A DNA stretch of 64,000 nucleotides from Oreocharis arfaki (taxonomy: Eukaryota; Chordata; Aves; Passeriformes; Paramythiidae). Positions 40,300 through 54,259 of this stretch are shown here, one piece after another. The position numbers and the translations under genes were made by a program. The stretch spans positions 62,001 through 126,000 of the forward strand of contig VZRR01007614.1 in NCBI GenBank assembly GCA_013398015.1. The letters run 5' to 3'. Under the pieces are notes generated by a model, which ran no database searches, was not told the DNA's origin, and was given only the letters and a program-made list of their open reading frames with translations. How positions within the stretch are numbered: the first letter of the stretch is position 1; each line of letters begins with the position of its first letter.

Positions 40300-42700
40300 A
40301 ACTTGATATTAGCTTTTAGGCCTTGGATGCTTATTTTTTCTCCTTATGTATTGGTATGTCCTGGTGTATCATCATCATTATAATCTTTTTAATTAAACTC
40401 AATCCCTTGCCTTGATTTCCTGACTCAGTCTCTGATATCTTAAAATGTTTTCCATTTCCAACTGCAATATTTCAAAGACCTGTCTCCAGTCTTTTTCACA
40501 ATTTTATCTCATTTACTGGAGCCGTTCTCAGTCCATGAAGTAATAATAAATTTGAAAAAAAAAAAACAAACTATGGATGGTGAATGTATTATCCTTATTG
40601 ATCCATAATCTCATAATCTCCTGTGCAGTATTTTTGACTAAGGTACATTACTGTTTTAATTCATCTTTACTGAACCACTGATGCTAAACTAACTGATGCT
40701 GATATGGATGTAACTACATGAGGACTAGACTTCTCTGTAACCTCCCTTATGTTACATGTCAGCATAGTATGTACTCTTCCTTCTCCAAGATGCAGCCACC
40801 TCAACTTCTTGGAAATAGTTTTAAATTAAAGTCTACAAAACCAGTTTTCCAACGTGGAAAAAATGCTTTCATTAAATCAGACCTATTTGCCAGTGATCAC
40901 GTATCATTTGTATTTACTGAAAAGCTTTGCTACAGATCTTTCAAAATTATGCCCTCCAAGGCATCTCACAGCAGCATTCATCTCCACAATTGAAAATGAG
41001 TGTGATTCCATGTCCCCTGCTTCTAAATCAAACTTGGACTTAGCCAATTGCTTGGCATTTCTTACTGCACTACAGGAGTCTCAACACACACCTTTTATAA
41101 TTGCAGTTACTTGAAACTCCATATATCCACACCCTCTATATTGTATCCACTCAAGCCAGTTATTTTCCTCCAAAAGTTTTAACCCACTTTTATTACTCCC
41201 CTCCCATCAGTTGCCAAGAGTGATAATTTGATCAATAAAGCTCACGTCTGCTGTGAAGTCACACCGTTTCTGGCCACCTGCTTCCTCTGAAACTGGCCTT
41301 AAACTGTTGGTAAATATGTTCAAGATTATTTTTTTCCACCAGTGACTAAGATCTCTGTAGTTAGCTGGATGAGCAGGATCTTCCTTTCCCTGAAGCTGGT
41401 AGAGGTATTGCCTTTTTATGCTTACCTACAGCCTCCTTCTGTTCCTTTACATATGAACATCTGTTTTGGCCTCTTTGCTGATACTTGCACTGACAACTTG
41501 CAGCAGCTCAACCATTACACTTTCTGTTCCTGCAGCCGTCCCACTTCTGACCACTTTGCTGTTCTCCTCACTTTTGTTTGCAAACCTAAGTAGAACCAAT
41601 AAACAATCAATAGAGCTACCAGAACCTTTCAAGTCAGTGATGCAAATATATTTTGTACTTTAAAAAAAACCAAAACATGATCAGGATTATTGGACCAAGG
41701 CCAGCTTATCACAGCTGTATGCACAGCTAACGTAGCCATATTTATGCTATTTTTTGAAGTCTGATTTCTTCAAAGTGGTCCCTAAAGCCCAAGTTTCCAT
41801 CTTCACGGGAGAGGACACAGCTTCCAAAAACCATCCCATGTGCATTAATATGCAATGTTATGCAGCCAGATTTAAAATTCTTGGTTGCAGCAGGCAGTTG
41901 TACCAAACCTGAAAGCCAGCACAGGTCATCAAATCTGCTCAGTGGATGGCCATGATTTAGCAGTAACTTTTTGGATAGGAGCTCGCTGCATACATTGCCT
42001 CTCCTGCCATTGCAACTTCCATAGCTGCTGCTTCTCTCCTTCTGCCAATGCTCTGAAAAGCAAGCCAGCATGGCACTGGATGTACCCAGCAAAAATGCTC
42101 ACAGTGCTATCTGCTCTCTTTTCTCCCCACTAGTTCTAACCTTAATTGAAATTAGATGGAGAAACTGCATGCCCAGATCAGCTACCAGAGCATACCAGGT
42201 TACAGGTTACTGTGCAGCTGCTGATCTGTGGCATCTGCTCATTCTTTACTTGTAGAAAGTACACAGGAAACAGGGGTATGAAACTGTAAAAGCTTTTGCA
42301 TTCTACAGGCTGCAACTCTATAGTTGTGTTGTGGTCATACACACAAAAAAATGAAGCACCGCTGTCTGCAGTCCTGGGCATACAACTCCAGGCAGATGCT
42401 CACTTCAAGAGCTTTTCAGATAATCACCATTTTTTTATTAATTCCCCTTCACTTCTTTTACTTGTTCTCCCTAACTGCCCAAATCCAGTGAAACAGCCAG
42501 ACTTTCTGAGCCAAACCATGGCAAAGCTCCGGCATGCTCAGTCTCACAGTACTGCTGCTCCTGCTCAGAACTGGGCACCTTCTGCCCAGGGCAGTTCAAA
42601 CTCCAACTGCTGCCTGTGCATGAGCACAGCAGAACTGTGAGGTGAAGCATAAATGAGAGGACATATTCTGCCTCCACTGCTGGATCAATGTGGGGTGGCT
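40300..42700. other. Intergenic block with strong C-over-G asymmetry on +
   Basis: Many lines in this block contain two to three times more C than G on the + strand (for example 41101-41220 and 42421-42480). The neighbouring DNA is more balanced. No coding sequence or known repeat is recognised in either orientation. The bias may mark an old retrocopy or repeat, or long-term asymmetric mutation from transcription. Confidence 0.5.
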
Positions 42701-45700
42701 CTGTAAGAGAGCATATTCTACCTGCTCAGTACCAAAGGGATCAAGTTCCGCAGTATATTCCCTGGAGGAAACGGTTGCCCTTTCTTAGCTGAGTGTATTA
42801 ACAGAGCTGTGCTTTCTGGTTCACTATCAAGACTATTATCTACAACAGTGTACATTCCTTTAATTAAATAGCAAAGAATGTGTTTACTTAATTCTACTTT
42901 CTACTGCAAAAACATATGATAGTGGAAATTACGGATTCTGGTGTCTGCCAGGTCCCTGATACCCTTATGTATTTTAGAATCTAGGCAATTAGAGAATTCA
43001 TGTGGTAATTTCTCCATTATACTTTTCACATTAATATATTTTCTTCTGAATTGTTTAGTCAAATTAATTGCATTGAGCCTTATTTTGGGTATACTTAGCA
43101 TACTTCTAAAGAGACTTATTAAACTACCAATTTTTTATCTTGCTTAAGAATTGCCTTAATAACAACACTCAGGAAAGCTGGTTTATGATCTGATACAGTG
43201 ATAGCTCCAATTTTTATGTGTTGTGTTATCAGGCTGCTTGTGAGATAATAGAAAAGATCTACTCTTGGCTAGGGAGAGATGAGATGTCAAGTTTTCTCTG
43301 CTGGAGTGCATATGCCTTCAGACATCAAAGCTTTTAAAATTTCCCATACATCAGAATGGAAACTGGACATTTTATTACCTGGGGTGCTGCCTGCTCCCTA
43401 CTGCTTTGTCTGCCTAGCATCTCCCCAGGGCCAGAGCAAAAGCTGTTCACATCACAGGCCAGAAATGAAGGCATACGCCTGGCTACAGCTGTGGGCGTCC
43501 GCTGACAGTAGACAGATGCCAGGACAAAAAAATCCAACCAACCAAAAAAAACCCAAAACCCTCTGTTTTTCTTGGGAACTTTACTATGACAACAAACCTC
43601 ATAAAAGCAGCTCTATCCTGGGCAATTATAAACCACGTATCTGCAGGAGACATTTCTTCATTGTTTAAAAGCTCTGACCTTCAACTTCAGATCTCTCTTC
43701 TCCTCCAGCATGGCATGGAAATAAGTTGTAATCGTGGACACTGACAGTCTGTATTATAATGACTCTTGTTATAAGATAGGATAGATTCCAGTTACAAAAT
43801 GGGAATGTCCACACACCCAATTTCTTTACCATTAGTCTACAGCAGCATGAGAAAGCTATGCATAACAAACTCAGAGGCAGATTCTACATGGGCAGCATAG
43901 AATTGGTCAGGGAGCAGCAGTGAGAAAGTCATGGCTGTCTCCTGCGGATGCAAAAGGGGTCTCTGAACAATGTCAGCTATGAGCAATGTCAGATATTAAT
44001 TTGGTAGGGTGACATTTTTATTTATTTTTATTGGGTGATTATCCACTTGTGGAGAAATACAGGCCAAGAGTTGGGTCTGGGAAAACAAATTATGTCTGGA
44101 ATTTATCTTGATAAAATATAAAGGCAGATTATGTTCCTTGGGCTAAAAGTTGTTAGCATAAGCATGAGATTACGAGTTCCTTGGTTCTTTACTGCTTTAA
44201 GAAAAGACAGAAAGAGAATTTTTAAAGAAAAAACAAAAGTAGTGCAATAATGAGAATTTGTGGATTAGGCTGGTAGGTACTTCTGCAAGATATTCTTGCT
44301 GATTTTAGGTGTCATGTGCAGTACCTCAGTTAAAAAGCAGTTATCATGAGCGCTGTAGGAAATAACCCTCCCCATGGTTTGTCTTCTTGCTTATAAAAGA
44401 TCATCTGATTCTCTTGGACTGTTGAGGTCTAGAAAAATGGGAAAAAGTGGGAGAAAATCCTTTTAAAAGCAAAGTACATGCTGAAGGAAATCTCATTTTC
44501 ATGTGCAGTCAGAAGCAGCCCAAGTGCCACTGTCTATACACAGGCCAAAGGAAGAGGAGGTGAAATACTTGGACACAAGCTAAAGGCTGTGTATCCATGA
44601 AACTTCCAGTTCAAATCCCAGCCAATTCTTCTCTGACTGGCTTGAGATAAATAAGTACCCAACACTAATCAGCAAAGTTAAAATGTTGGGGGATTTCAAC
44701 CTTGTTTTTAATTGAACAATCCCATATCTAAGTTCTTGTCCAATAGTTACTCCAAATATTTTACAATGTAGTGTAGATTTGAATCCTGAATATTCAAATT
44801 CTCGGCCTACATCTGAGTTTTCAGGTTGGTGATCATCATTGTTGACCATCTGCCTCTGGTCAAATTTATTTTATCAAGGCCTTTTAAAAATTTATGTATT
44901 CATTGAGGATTTGCTGCACAATATGACAAACACTCATTGACAGTGGCACGTTCTCCATTGATTAGGCTTGTTGAGAAGTAGTTAGGACTCTCCTACCCAC
45001 AACATAAAAGGGGCAGAGTTGGTGCCTCCTCTTACACCATTTCATCTTTACCAAGGGCTCCTTCTTCTCCCATGAAGAGAGTGTGAACAGTGGCACTGGG
45101 AGATCCACTCGCAGTAGATGTAGCACAGGTTATCTGGTTAATTAAATATATATATAAATAAAGTCCATATGCCCAGTCCAGAGTTTTTCAGTGCCAGACA
45201 GCTGTCTCCTCACAGCAGCAGAGGGGTACAGTCCCTTCAAAAACAGTGCTCTGCACCGTCTGCTACCACACCGGTAGAGATGGCAAGACTGCTATGCACC
45301 ACTGTACTTGGAGTTTCCCTTCATATCAACTGATAACATGTGAGCTGCTTGCATGGTCTGATGTGTAAATTACTATTGACAATGGCATGCTGAGAGAGAC
45401 ATTAATTAGAGCATAAAAGGGAGGCAGGGAGAGGAAACTGGCAACGAAGCAAGTTAAGTAAATACATAAATACAAACATGCTTAGTCAGAACATTCATCT
45501 GTCATCTTGATTGCATTGCAGATAAGAGAATAGATATTAAGAAGCTTGTATGCTGCTATGAGAGAGCTTAAGGTGATAGGTTGGTCATGGACTAATACTG
45601 CGATGTTAAACAAATCTGTTGACAACAGTCTTGCCATACATAGCAGGGGGGAGGTGTTAAATGATGGCCTCTCTTAAGGGAATGAGTCAACATCAAGGTG

Positions 45701-48700
45701 ACTTAAGGTCTTTTCTACTCCCAGGCCCCTCAATTTCCCTTTGCAGTACAGGAAGGAACAAAACAACAGGGATTTCTCCCCATATTTGCTACCTCAGAGG
45801 CTGGTCCAGCTATGACTAGGTTTTTTATTTAAAGTCAGAATAACTAATGATTAAATTTTCTTTGGAAAGGTGCAGTTCAAGCTGCAGTTTCACGATTGCT
45901 TCATGCCCATTAAAGCTGGGCTGTTGCTGACAGGAACCATTCCCTCCTCTCCCATGTTTCATCTCACTCCTTCTTTCCCTTTCCCTTCTGCTGGCAATAG
46001 CACCCCTGGAGCCATGACAAGGTCTGGAGAAGGGACTTGCTGCAACTGGAACTACAGTGGGCTTTGCTGGTAAGCTTTCAGCTGGGCCAGCACATTGCTC
46101 TGCTTCTCTCCACTGCCCTGCAAGTGCTGCGGTGGGAGAAGCAGCGGGAGTGGGTAAGGTGTAGGACCACCTCCCTCAGGGGGCTTAAAACAACTGTGAT
46201 TCACAGCCCCACAAAGCTTTCCAGGGAGGAAAAATAGGGCTCAAGAAAAAAGAATGTGTGTGGCAACTTTAGGTTAAATTCCCTTTCCTATCAGACTTCT
46301 TACCTGACTTTGAACAGGCCATTTTAACCTCCCTCTGCCTTAGATTTCCCTCTCCGAAACAAAGACAAAGCAGTACTTTTATCTTTTAGAACAAGCACAT
46401 TAGAGATTATGAGGTGCTGAGGTGCCCAGGTACTCTGGGAATAGGGGCACAGAAAGACTTTTGGTAGGTCTGCAAATAATTTTAAAGTGCTTCTGCCTCA
46501 AGCTTCTATTTTTAATTGCCTTAATTGTAGACAGCATTTGAACTACACAACTAAGGTCTTTGTAGTTTAACATGTTTTAAGTATCCACGCTTTTGGCAAA
46601 TCATTGGTGTGACTGAATTCCAGATAACAGAACTCAGGGTATAAACCTGTGATATATAAGGACGGATTTTTTTTTCAGGCTTTAAAAAGCATTTTCACTG
46701 TGTTCCAAGTTTCAGTAACTTTTAGTAGCATCACTCAGCAACAGAGTGAGCAAGCACTCCAAAACACCAGCTGTGGTCTATTTTACATGCAGTTACATTT
46801 CAATCAGTTATACCATACCATTACTTGCTCCATCTGAACCTTAGCCTGATCTGAGGAGATCGATTCAAGCTCATCTGACCTGACATTGTCATATTTTTTC
46901 CAACAGAGCTAATGTGTGGTTGTGTTTGTGACCAGACCCATCACTTACAGGGCATCAAACTAATATCCTTGTTTTAACACAGAGCAGACAGAGTGGCTGT
47001 TTGGACCACAACCACTTTTCCAGAAATGGGTGATAGTACTGCATCAATACTGTCATTGTGGTCCTCTTCCCTGCCTAAAAAGCTCTGCTTGCAGTGTAAG
47101 ATTTGAAATGTTTATCCTTTGAAAAATATATTTGGTGTAGCCGTAACAAGTGGTAGAATATCCTTTTTGCCTCAGAATTTGAGATTAGAATGTCTATGTT
47201 TATAGCTAAAGGAGGATACCACTAGAAAAAAATATTTAGTAAGGTGGTGATAAAATTACAAGGGCAGATCTTCATTCAAGAAGAAGAAGTCAGTCTTTTA
47301 TTTACAAAACTCAAATGAGAGATTACAGACTAGTTACTCAGGCATACGTTGTCCAACCCCGGCAATCTGATTCTAAAAGGCTGATTACCAGAAAGCACAG
47401 GTACCAGCACTTCTTACATATAAGGTGTCTAAAGGATGCTGGGATCAGGGATATTCAAAGTCATTGGTCTGTTTCTGAAACCACTTTTCCAGATACTCTT
47501 TTTTTGACCTTGGAAAAGCATTTCATTTCTCTACGTTTAAATTCCTGCATTTACAAAACAGGGATTGAGAACATAGATGCAAAGCTGCTCTAAGTTTATT
47601 GATATTTGCATCTTTCAGAGCTCTAATGGGTAGCACCATACAAAGGCAAAGAGTTCTTTCCATTTCACTGAAGTGACTCATTTTTCAGCTGGCCACACTG
47701 TTGTACTGCAAATCTTCAGTGAGTAAGAACTTGCCAACTTGAAGAAACAACTGATTTAACTAAATGGTTTCTCAAAGGCACATAGAAAAATTGGTGCAAT
47801 CCCATCATGGAGATAAATTTTTATCAGGCTGACTGCCTCATATTAAGCTTATGTCAGCAAGGAATCAACTTGCTAATGCCATGAAAGGCACTTTTAAACT
47901 GAAATAAGAGTGTCTACACAAGGGATTAGTTTAATATTGGCATTCTTTTTCCCCAAGTAAGACGAGCCTTTAAGTCCCATATCCCTAGTGCTATGCATTG
48001 TGAATTTTAAAAAAACAATAGAAATGGCATAGCAGACATGGCAAAAACCAATTAGTGCCTGTCCTTGGTACTCAGAGTGCAACACTGGCTCACAATTAGG
48101 CTTGCTATGATTTGAAGCATCTTTAGCCTGCTGCTACTGAACACAATATGTGGGAACATGGTTCTGTCACATTTTTTTAATGTTCAGGCGATGCTAACTG
48201 ACATATCCCAGAGATGTGAGTTCAAGGCTGTGGTTTCGTGGCAGCCTAATTTCTATGGCAGGCTGGCTGCCACTGTGAAGTCACAAATACATTATTTGTG
48301 AGAAGGATGGAAAAGTGCCTCCCAAAGCAGTTTGGTGAATGCTTTTGCTTGCTATGGCAGCAGTGTGGACGAAGTTTAGGATGAGCTGCTCCTAGCCCTT
48401 CTCTGCTAAAAGGAGGACCCAGACTTCCAACTCTGAATTGCCATCACATATGTACTTGGAAGAATGTAAGTGTAGGAACAGTGAAGACTTCTATGTAAAT
48501 ATTTAAATCAGTCTGCATTTTTAAAAAGTCATGATGTATTCAAAGAAGCAGCTGTACAATTGTAAAAAAGTATATAAACAGAAATATAAAAGGCAATGGC
48601 TTTGCAGAAATACTAACTAATAGTTATCCTAATAACTAGACTATATCTGTCTAGTTATAATAAATGGCAGAGGAGCAATGTCCAAAAGAATCACCATCAG

Positions 48701-49668
48701 CAAAGTACTTTCTGAGTTTTAAGAACGATTTCAACATTAACTGATAACACATAAGAGCCAGAAGTTAGATACCCCATCTTTTCTCTTTCCATCCTTTCCT
48801 AATGCTTTCTATTCGGTGTTCATATTTTTATGCATATCCTTCCTCATGAATTAAAGACCTCTGAAAATTGAAGAATAATCATGAAGTCCTTGTCTCTCTC
48901 ACTTTCCAGGTAGAAAATGTAAGGACAGGCATGACTGAACCTTGTTTCCAATGGTGTGACTACCACTGAGAGTTGAAGTGGGAAAAGGAGGTGTTTTCAT
49001 CTGAAAATACAGAAGTACATAAGCATGCCAGAATCTTCTGAATGTTACAGATTCAGTCAGCCAGATGTTGCAGTAGCAGTGTCTCCTGGATATGGGCTCA
49101 TTCCTGCTGAGCAGGCTTGAGGGTGAGGTGTTACTGCATTGGGATACAGCCGTCGTGGGCTGTGGCTGCTGAGACCAGCCACCCCTGACATGACTGGGAT
49201 CAGGCTAGTATGACACTTTAAGATAAGGAAGCAAATTTTTATAGGGTCTGTATTCAGCACGTGGACAACTGAGGGGAACAGAAGACCTGGGACACTGAGG
49301 TGGCTTGTCCTCCTGGTCTTCAGTGCTGGGAACCCTCACATAATTTTCTTAATGTCAGCAATACCATATGAAAGTATACAGAATTATAATAATCATCCCT
49401 GGAGATGGCAAATGCATGGATTTCCATAGATAAGTCCAAATTCAGTAAAAATGATGCAATCTTATGAGTCACGCATAAAACCAGAGACGTCACAAGATCC
49501 AGAAGCAGAGTCCAGATGCACTCACTGTCATGGGATAGGTTAATGTTCTGACAGGGATGCTAGGAAAGGAGAGACTTGAATAATTTGCAGTTGGGCTAAA
49601 TGTTATGGTTGCATATTTGAGCAATACAGAATGACTACCTGTGACAATAGGAAATTAGATTTCATCAT

Positions 49669-49702
49669 CCTCAGGATAACATACCCTCATGTTATCCTGA
49701 GG
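49669..49702. repeat. Perfect 14-bp inverted repeat, six-base loop
   Basis: cctcaggataacat (49669-49682) and atgttatcctgagg (49689-49702) are exact reverse complements around accctc. The stem can extend by one G-T wobble and one A-T pair. A perfect 14-bp stem with so short a loop is rare by chance in unique DNA. It has no T run after it and is not a bacterial terminator. It may be a palindrome formed by template switching, or a structured RNA or protein-binding site. Confidence 0.9.
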
Positions 49703-50292
49703 GTAACATTCCCTACTGAGAACTTCAAGATTTTTATGACATGCTCCTTTTTCTCTTCCTTGAAGACTGTGGGATCAGGCTAAGGATGGTTTACTGGGGC
49801 CCACGTGGGATATCAGGGTGCTGCAGTGTTGAGCAGTTGCTATGCAGCCAGGGTCAAAGAGTAGGGGAAATGCTAACTAGAAAAGTCATCTGCAGAATTG
49901 GAGGAAGGTCTAGAACACACTCCTCTCTATCCTTAAGACAATTCCTTTCACACAAACAGCCTAAAATTTCCAAAAAAAGTTTCTTTCAAAATACAGCTGA
50001 CCCCTCCTGTATGATGAAGAATGTATTTAGGGTAGAAGTGCTTACAAGCAGATCCTTGTGGCACATTCCTTTCAGTCTTGCTGGGCATTCTGCCTCTGTT
50101 TACACTAGTTAAATATTTAAAGCTATCTTTACAAAGAAAAGCAAAAGCCCAAAAGATTGCTTCTAAAGGGAAAGTCAAGATTGTCCTTTAACATGTACCA
50201 AGCCACATTCCATTGAAAAAGGCAGATGCAGGCTGAGAATTACTCCTGTTCTGATGTCATCCTACTCACTCTCTAAATAACATTCATGGAAA

Positions 50293-50371
50293 ACACACAC
50301 ACACCTAAAAGACACAGAAAAACAACTTTCCTCCACTCTATCTCCCCACCTCACACACACATACACACACC
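50293..50371. repeat. CA microsatellite tracts
   Basis: (AC)6 at 50293-50304 and an interrupted CA run at 50352-50371 are separated by unique sequence. These are ordinary simple repeats. Confidence 0.85.
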
Positions 50372-51977
50372 TTTTCAATTTGTGTATCTTGAAATAGTAA
50401 TGCAGCAAATATGACCTGAATCTCATTTACATCAGTGGAAATGAGGAGTCATTTCTTTAAAAGGATGTACTTGAAGCACAGCAAGAGCAGCGTGAGGCCA
50501 GAAGTAAGAGCTCATCACATAATTTCTCCTTGCATCACAGCCTTATGAAGCTCTACTCCTTTCCCTTGCATCTGTGAAATCAGCAGGTCTACTCCTGGGA
50601 GTAAGGATTGCCATCTTAGGCCCTTAAATCAGCTTCTCTGTGTTTGAAGAACAAGAGAGAGTCTGTGTTTTCAGGCACTGTATGTAACTGTAGAAGAACT
50701 TGCTCAAGAAAGGGAAATAAAAAGAGAGTAAAAATGTTCGCATTCTCTGAACAAAATGAGCTGTGATCTGCAATTGCCCTTTTAAGAGTTGTGACTTTTT
50801 CTTGTTCTCCGGAAAACTTCTGGCAGCAGCAGCCAGGCTGCAGCCCCTGCGCCTCTCACCCCAGCGCAGAACATGTCAAGGAAGGCAGGCAACATACGGC
50901 TTTAATTTGCAAGGGATCATCTACATTTCTTCTGAACAGAAAAGAAAACCAAATCAAATCTCCACGTACTCCATCTATCTTGAATAAACAGCATTAAGGA
51001 AAAAATGCTGTGGGTATTGGGAGGAAGAGACTCTTTGTAGTCTGCTTTGGCTGTGCATACCGCTTCTCCTCATGCCTCTTTAAAACATAAAAAATCTTTG
51101 TAATGGGGGCCTGACTTACACCAGTGCTGGCCAAAAAATGCTCTTTATTCCTAGCCCATGCTACCTGGTAGAACATTCATGTTATAATAGCTATCACTCA
51201 GCAGGAATAAATTCTATTTCTCGTCTTCCCATAATGCCCAAATACAAATAAAAGTACAATTTTTAACCTAAATTGACAATTGCAAACTAATACAGCCAAT
51301 TAATTAAAGGCATATATAAAGGCACATGAGATGAATTTGAGGGTAAGCTGACCTTGGCCACCCGATGGTCAGAGAATTACTTGGTATCTTGTCAGATGCT
51401 TGTTAGTAACAACTGCCTCTGCACCGAGGTGACTTTCTGAGCCCTTGGCTGTACAGCCTTGAGACTCTTTGCAGCAGAAAGTATTCTGGCTGCTGACTGC
51501 ACCATCCCTAAGGTTTGTGTTCAGCTCCTACTGATTTTCTTTGCCAATCACTGCATGTGTTTGTTATTTTTGTCAGGACAGGCATACTTCCAAGTGTCTT
51601 CTAGATGTTCCAAGAAATGTCCAAGGTAAGCTTTTAAATTTTATGAATTTTGTTCTTTTGGCAAGACTAGGTCTGTGGCATGTTATGCCCATGGCCCTGG
51701 GGCAGATTGCTATGTCATTGGCATGTTGCAAACTGAAAAATATCTTACCATGCAACTGTAAAAGCTGCTTGGGAGTCTCATCCAGGTACTTTCTCTCCAG
51801 AATTTTGGTTTGTAGACCTCAGTGTCAACTTCTAGGGTCAAACACCTTACTTTAAGGAGCGTGTATTATCTGGATTAGGGATTTTATCACCCAAAATATA
51901 TGGTAGTTTTAATATGGCAATGTAAGGGTGTACCTTATCTTACAATTTGGGATGTATGACACTGTAATCATCTCTCA

Positions 51978-52055
51978 TTCATTTCACTGCATTTACAATC
52001 TTTCTACTGATTCTCCTTCATTTCACTGCATTTGCAATCTTTGTACTGATTCTTC
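51978..52055. repeat. 39-bp tandem duplication, two copies
   Basis: Copy one (51978-52016) and copy two (52017-52055) both begin ttcatttcactgcattt and differ at three positions of 39. The period is a multiple of three, so an incidental open frame shows a 13-residue repeat, but nothing else suggests coding. Confidence 0.9.
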
Positions 52056-54240
52056 AGCAAGTATTCTTGTCTGTGCATTGGGAAGACTTGATGTGATGTG
52101 TACTGCCAGTACTCAAAGCTGAAATGAGACGCACCTGAGACGTGAACCTGTACTGTCTCATTTGGAAACTCCCAAAAAACTTCATTAATTTAGTATACAC
52201 ATTGTTGCCCATTACAGATTACATATTTTAACCCCTCTCTCTACCCAAATCTCAAAAATCCTTTTTTTCCATACAGAACTAATTGCTCTGCACACAAAAA
52301 ATATTAACTGTTCTTATCAGCCAAGATGCATGCTTAACATGAGAAAAAAATCAACTTTTAAATTATCCCACTGAATTATGATGATCTTACTTTAACCCCT
52401 TATTTGACATCTAAATAATGAAACCTTGAATCAACTAAAAATCTGATCACTTAAGAGTAACTTTTGCTTTAATTTGGTGGACAAACATACACTTAATGTT
52501 ATCATCTGCATTTACATTTTATTCATTTGGGTGCTCACTAGCCTTACTACATACACATTTGTGCTTATATTTGGATTCTCTGTATGTAACATAGGCCTGT
52601 GAGATAACGCTGAATAATCTCTGCTAGGAAAACAAGTTTTCCTTAAGTTTTGTGGAATGGAAGCATTCACTCTATCCTGTTTCTGCTAGTCACACAGGGG
52701 AAAACAAGAAGATACTGTGACCATTTTTGCTTTGTTTCTTTCCAAAATTAAAGATTTACATAAGTTTCGTTTTTTTTCAGACAATTCCGCATCTCCCATA
52801 ACAAGTAAAGTGAGCACAAACCAGCACTCTAAGGATAGTATTGGCACATAAAAGAGTGTAAGAGGACAAATCCCACACTCTGCCTGCCAGAGTCCTAATT
52901 TCTCCTAATGGCTACTATACCAAGTAACATCAGCATATTGTTTTGAAGTAAAAGCTGAAATTCCTTTTTATTATTATTTAATGCCCAAATACACCGTGTA
53001 TCTTCATAAGAACATGACTGCTGTCATATTGACCTGAGCAAAGGTGGCATCCTGTCCAGTCTCCTCTATCCAACTGTCACCTATGGTGGATACCTAAGGA
53101 ATCATTAAACAAGGCAGACACACATGAATAGTTTCCTGTGGGTATGATGTGCAGTACTGGGGTTGCATGAAGAAGTAGTGTATTTTGTTAGACCCAGACA
53201 TATAGGTGGAAAAATAAGACAGAGTTTTGGTCACACTTTTCTGTGGGTTAGAATCACCTTTCAGTTGAGAGCGGTTGCTTACCATTTATGAAGATATTTA
53301 TTAATAAAGCCACCCCTGAAAGGAAGAAGATGGTAGCTTTAGAATAGAGAGGACATTGATGATGTTAATGATGGGAGAAAATGGCATTTATTACCTAAAC
53401 AAAAAGGAGAGAAAATTACCTTGCAGTCTCTGATTTGGAGAGGAGTAAGTAGGAGGGGGGCTGCTGTGTGTGGAAGCAGAAAAAAATTATAATGTACTCT
53501 CAGACCAGCATCTCTACGGAGTCCACGGTTTTGGACAGTTAGGAAACCTAGTTCCCACGTGCACTTCTGTGGGACAAGTTCTGTATTTTCCCTAAGGGAT
53601 CAGGTCTGAAAGGAGAGGGAGAATGCCTGTTTTGTGAGAAAAACTCCCTCACAAACAGCACAGTGGTTTGTTTGGTCTATGAAGATGGCCTCTGGGAGTT
53701 CATGCTGGAGCTGAGTGGTCGTTTTCAGCAGTAGAACTACAAGGAATGCAGCTGTGCACTGGATGAAGTACAGCCCTGGAACATCAAATGTCAGACCAAG
53801 GTATGCTGGTGATTTGATGGCAGGGGGTGTTCATTGCTGTAGTAGTGGATGGGCATCAACACATCTTGTATTTCTTGCTCAGGCACAGTTTAAACTGATG
53901 TGGTGTTTTGGGCCACAGAGGATTATGCTCTAATGATAATGATGAGTTTTGTGGTTTGGGGTGTATGAAATGTAGGGCAAGTGCTTCTGGGAAGATTCTT
54001 TCCACAAAGGACTGTTATGTGAAAAATCATTAAACAGTTAAAATGAGCAAGTCCTAGGAACTTTTCTGAACTTACCAGCTCCCAACCCTAGTTCTTCTCC
54101 CCATAATACCACCCCCATCCCATTTCCACTTTTTCTTTCTGAACTGGTCCTACTGATACACCTGAACTTGAAGTAGTTTTTCTCAAGCTGCATTTAGCTT
54201 TTAACTAATTACCGCATTTAGATAGATACTGCTTCAGAAC

Positions 54241-54259
54241 AAAAAAAAAAAAAAAAAAA
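54241..54259. repeat. 19-base poly(A) run
   Basis: An uninterrupted run of 19 A. The sequence before it shows no poly(A) signal at the right spacing, so a plain homopolymer is more likely than a retrocopy tail. Confidence 0.85.

Noticed and set aside
43279..43668. 129-codon open frame on +
   Set aside because: It includes low-complexity Asn/Lys/Pro-rich sequence, with no homology I can recognise.
49741..50112. 123-codon open frame on +
   Set aside because: No domain, no splice or start context of note. It looks random.
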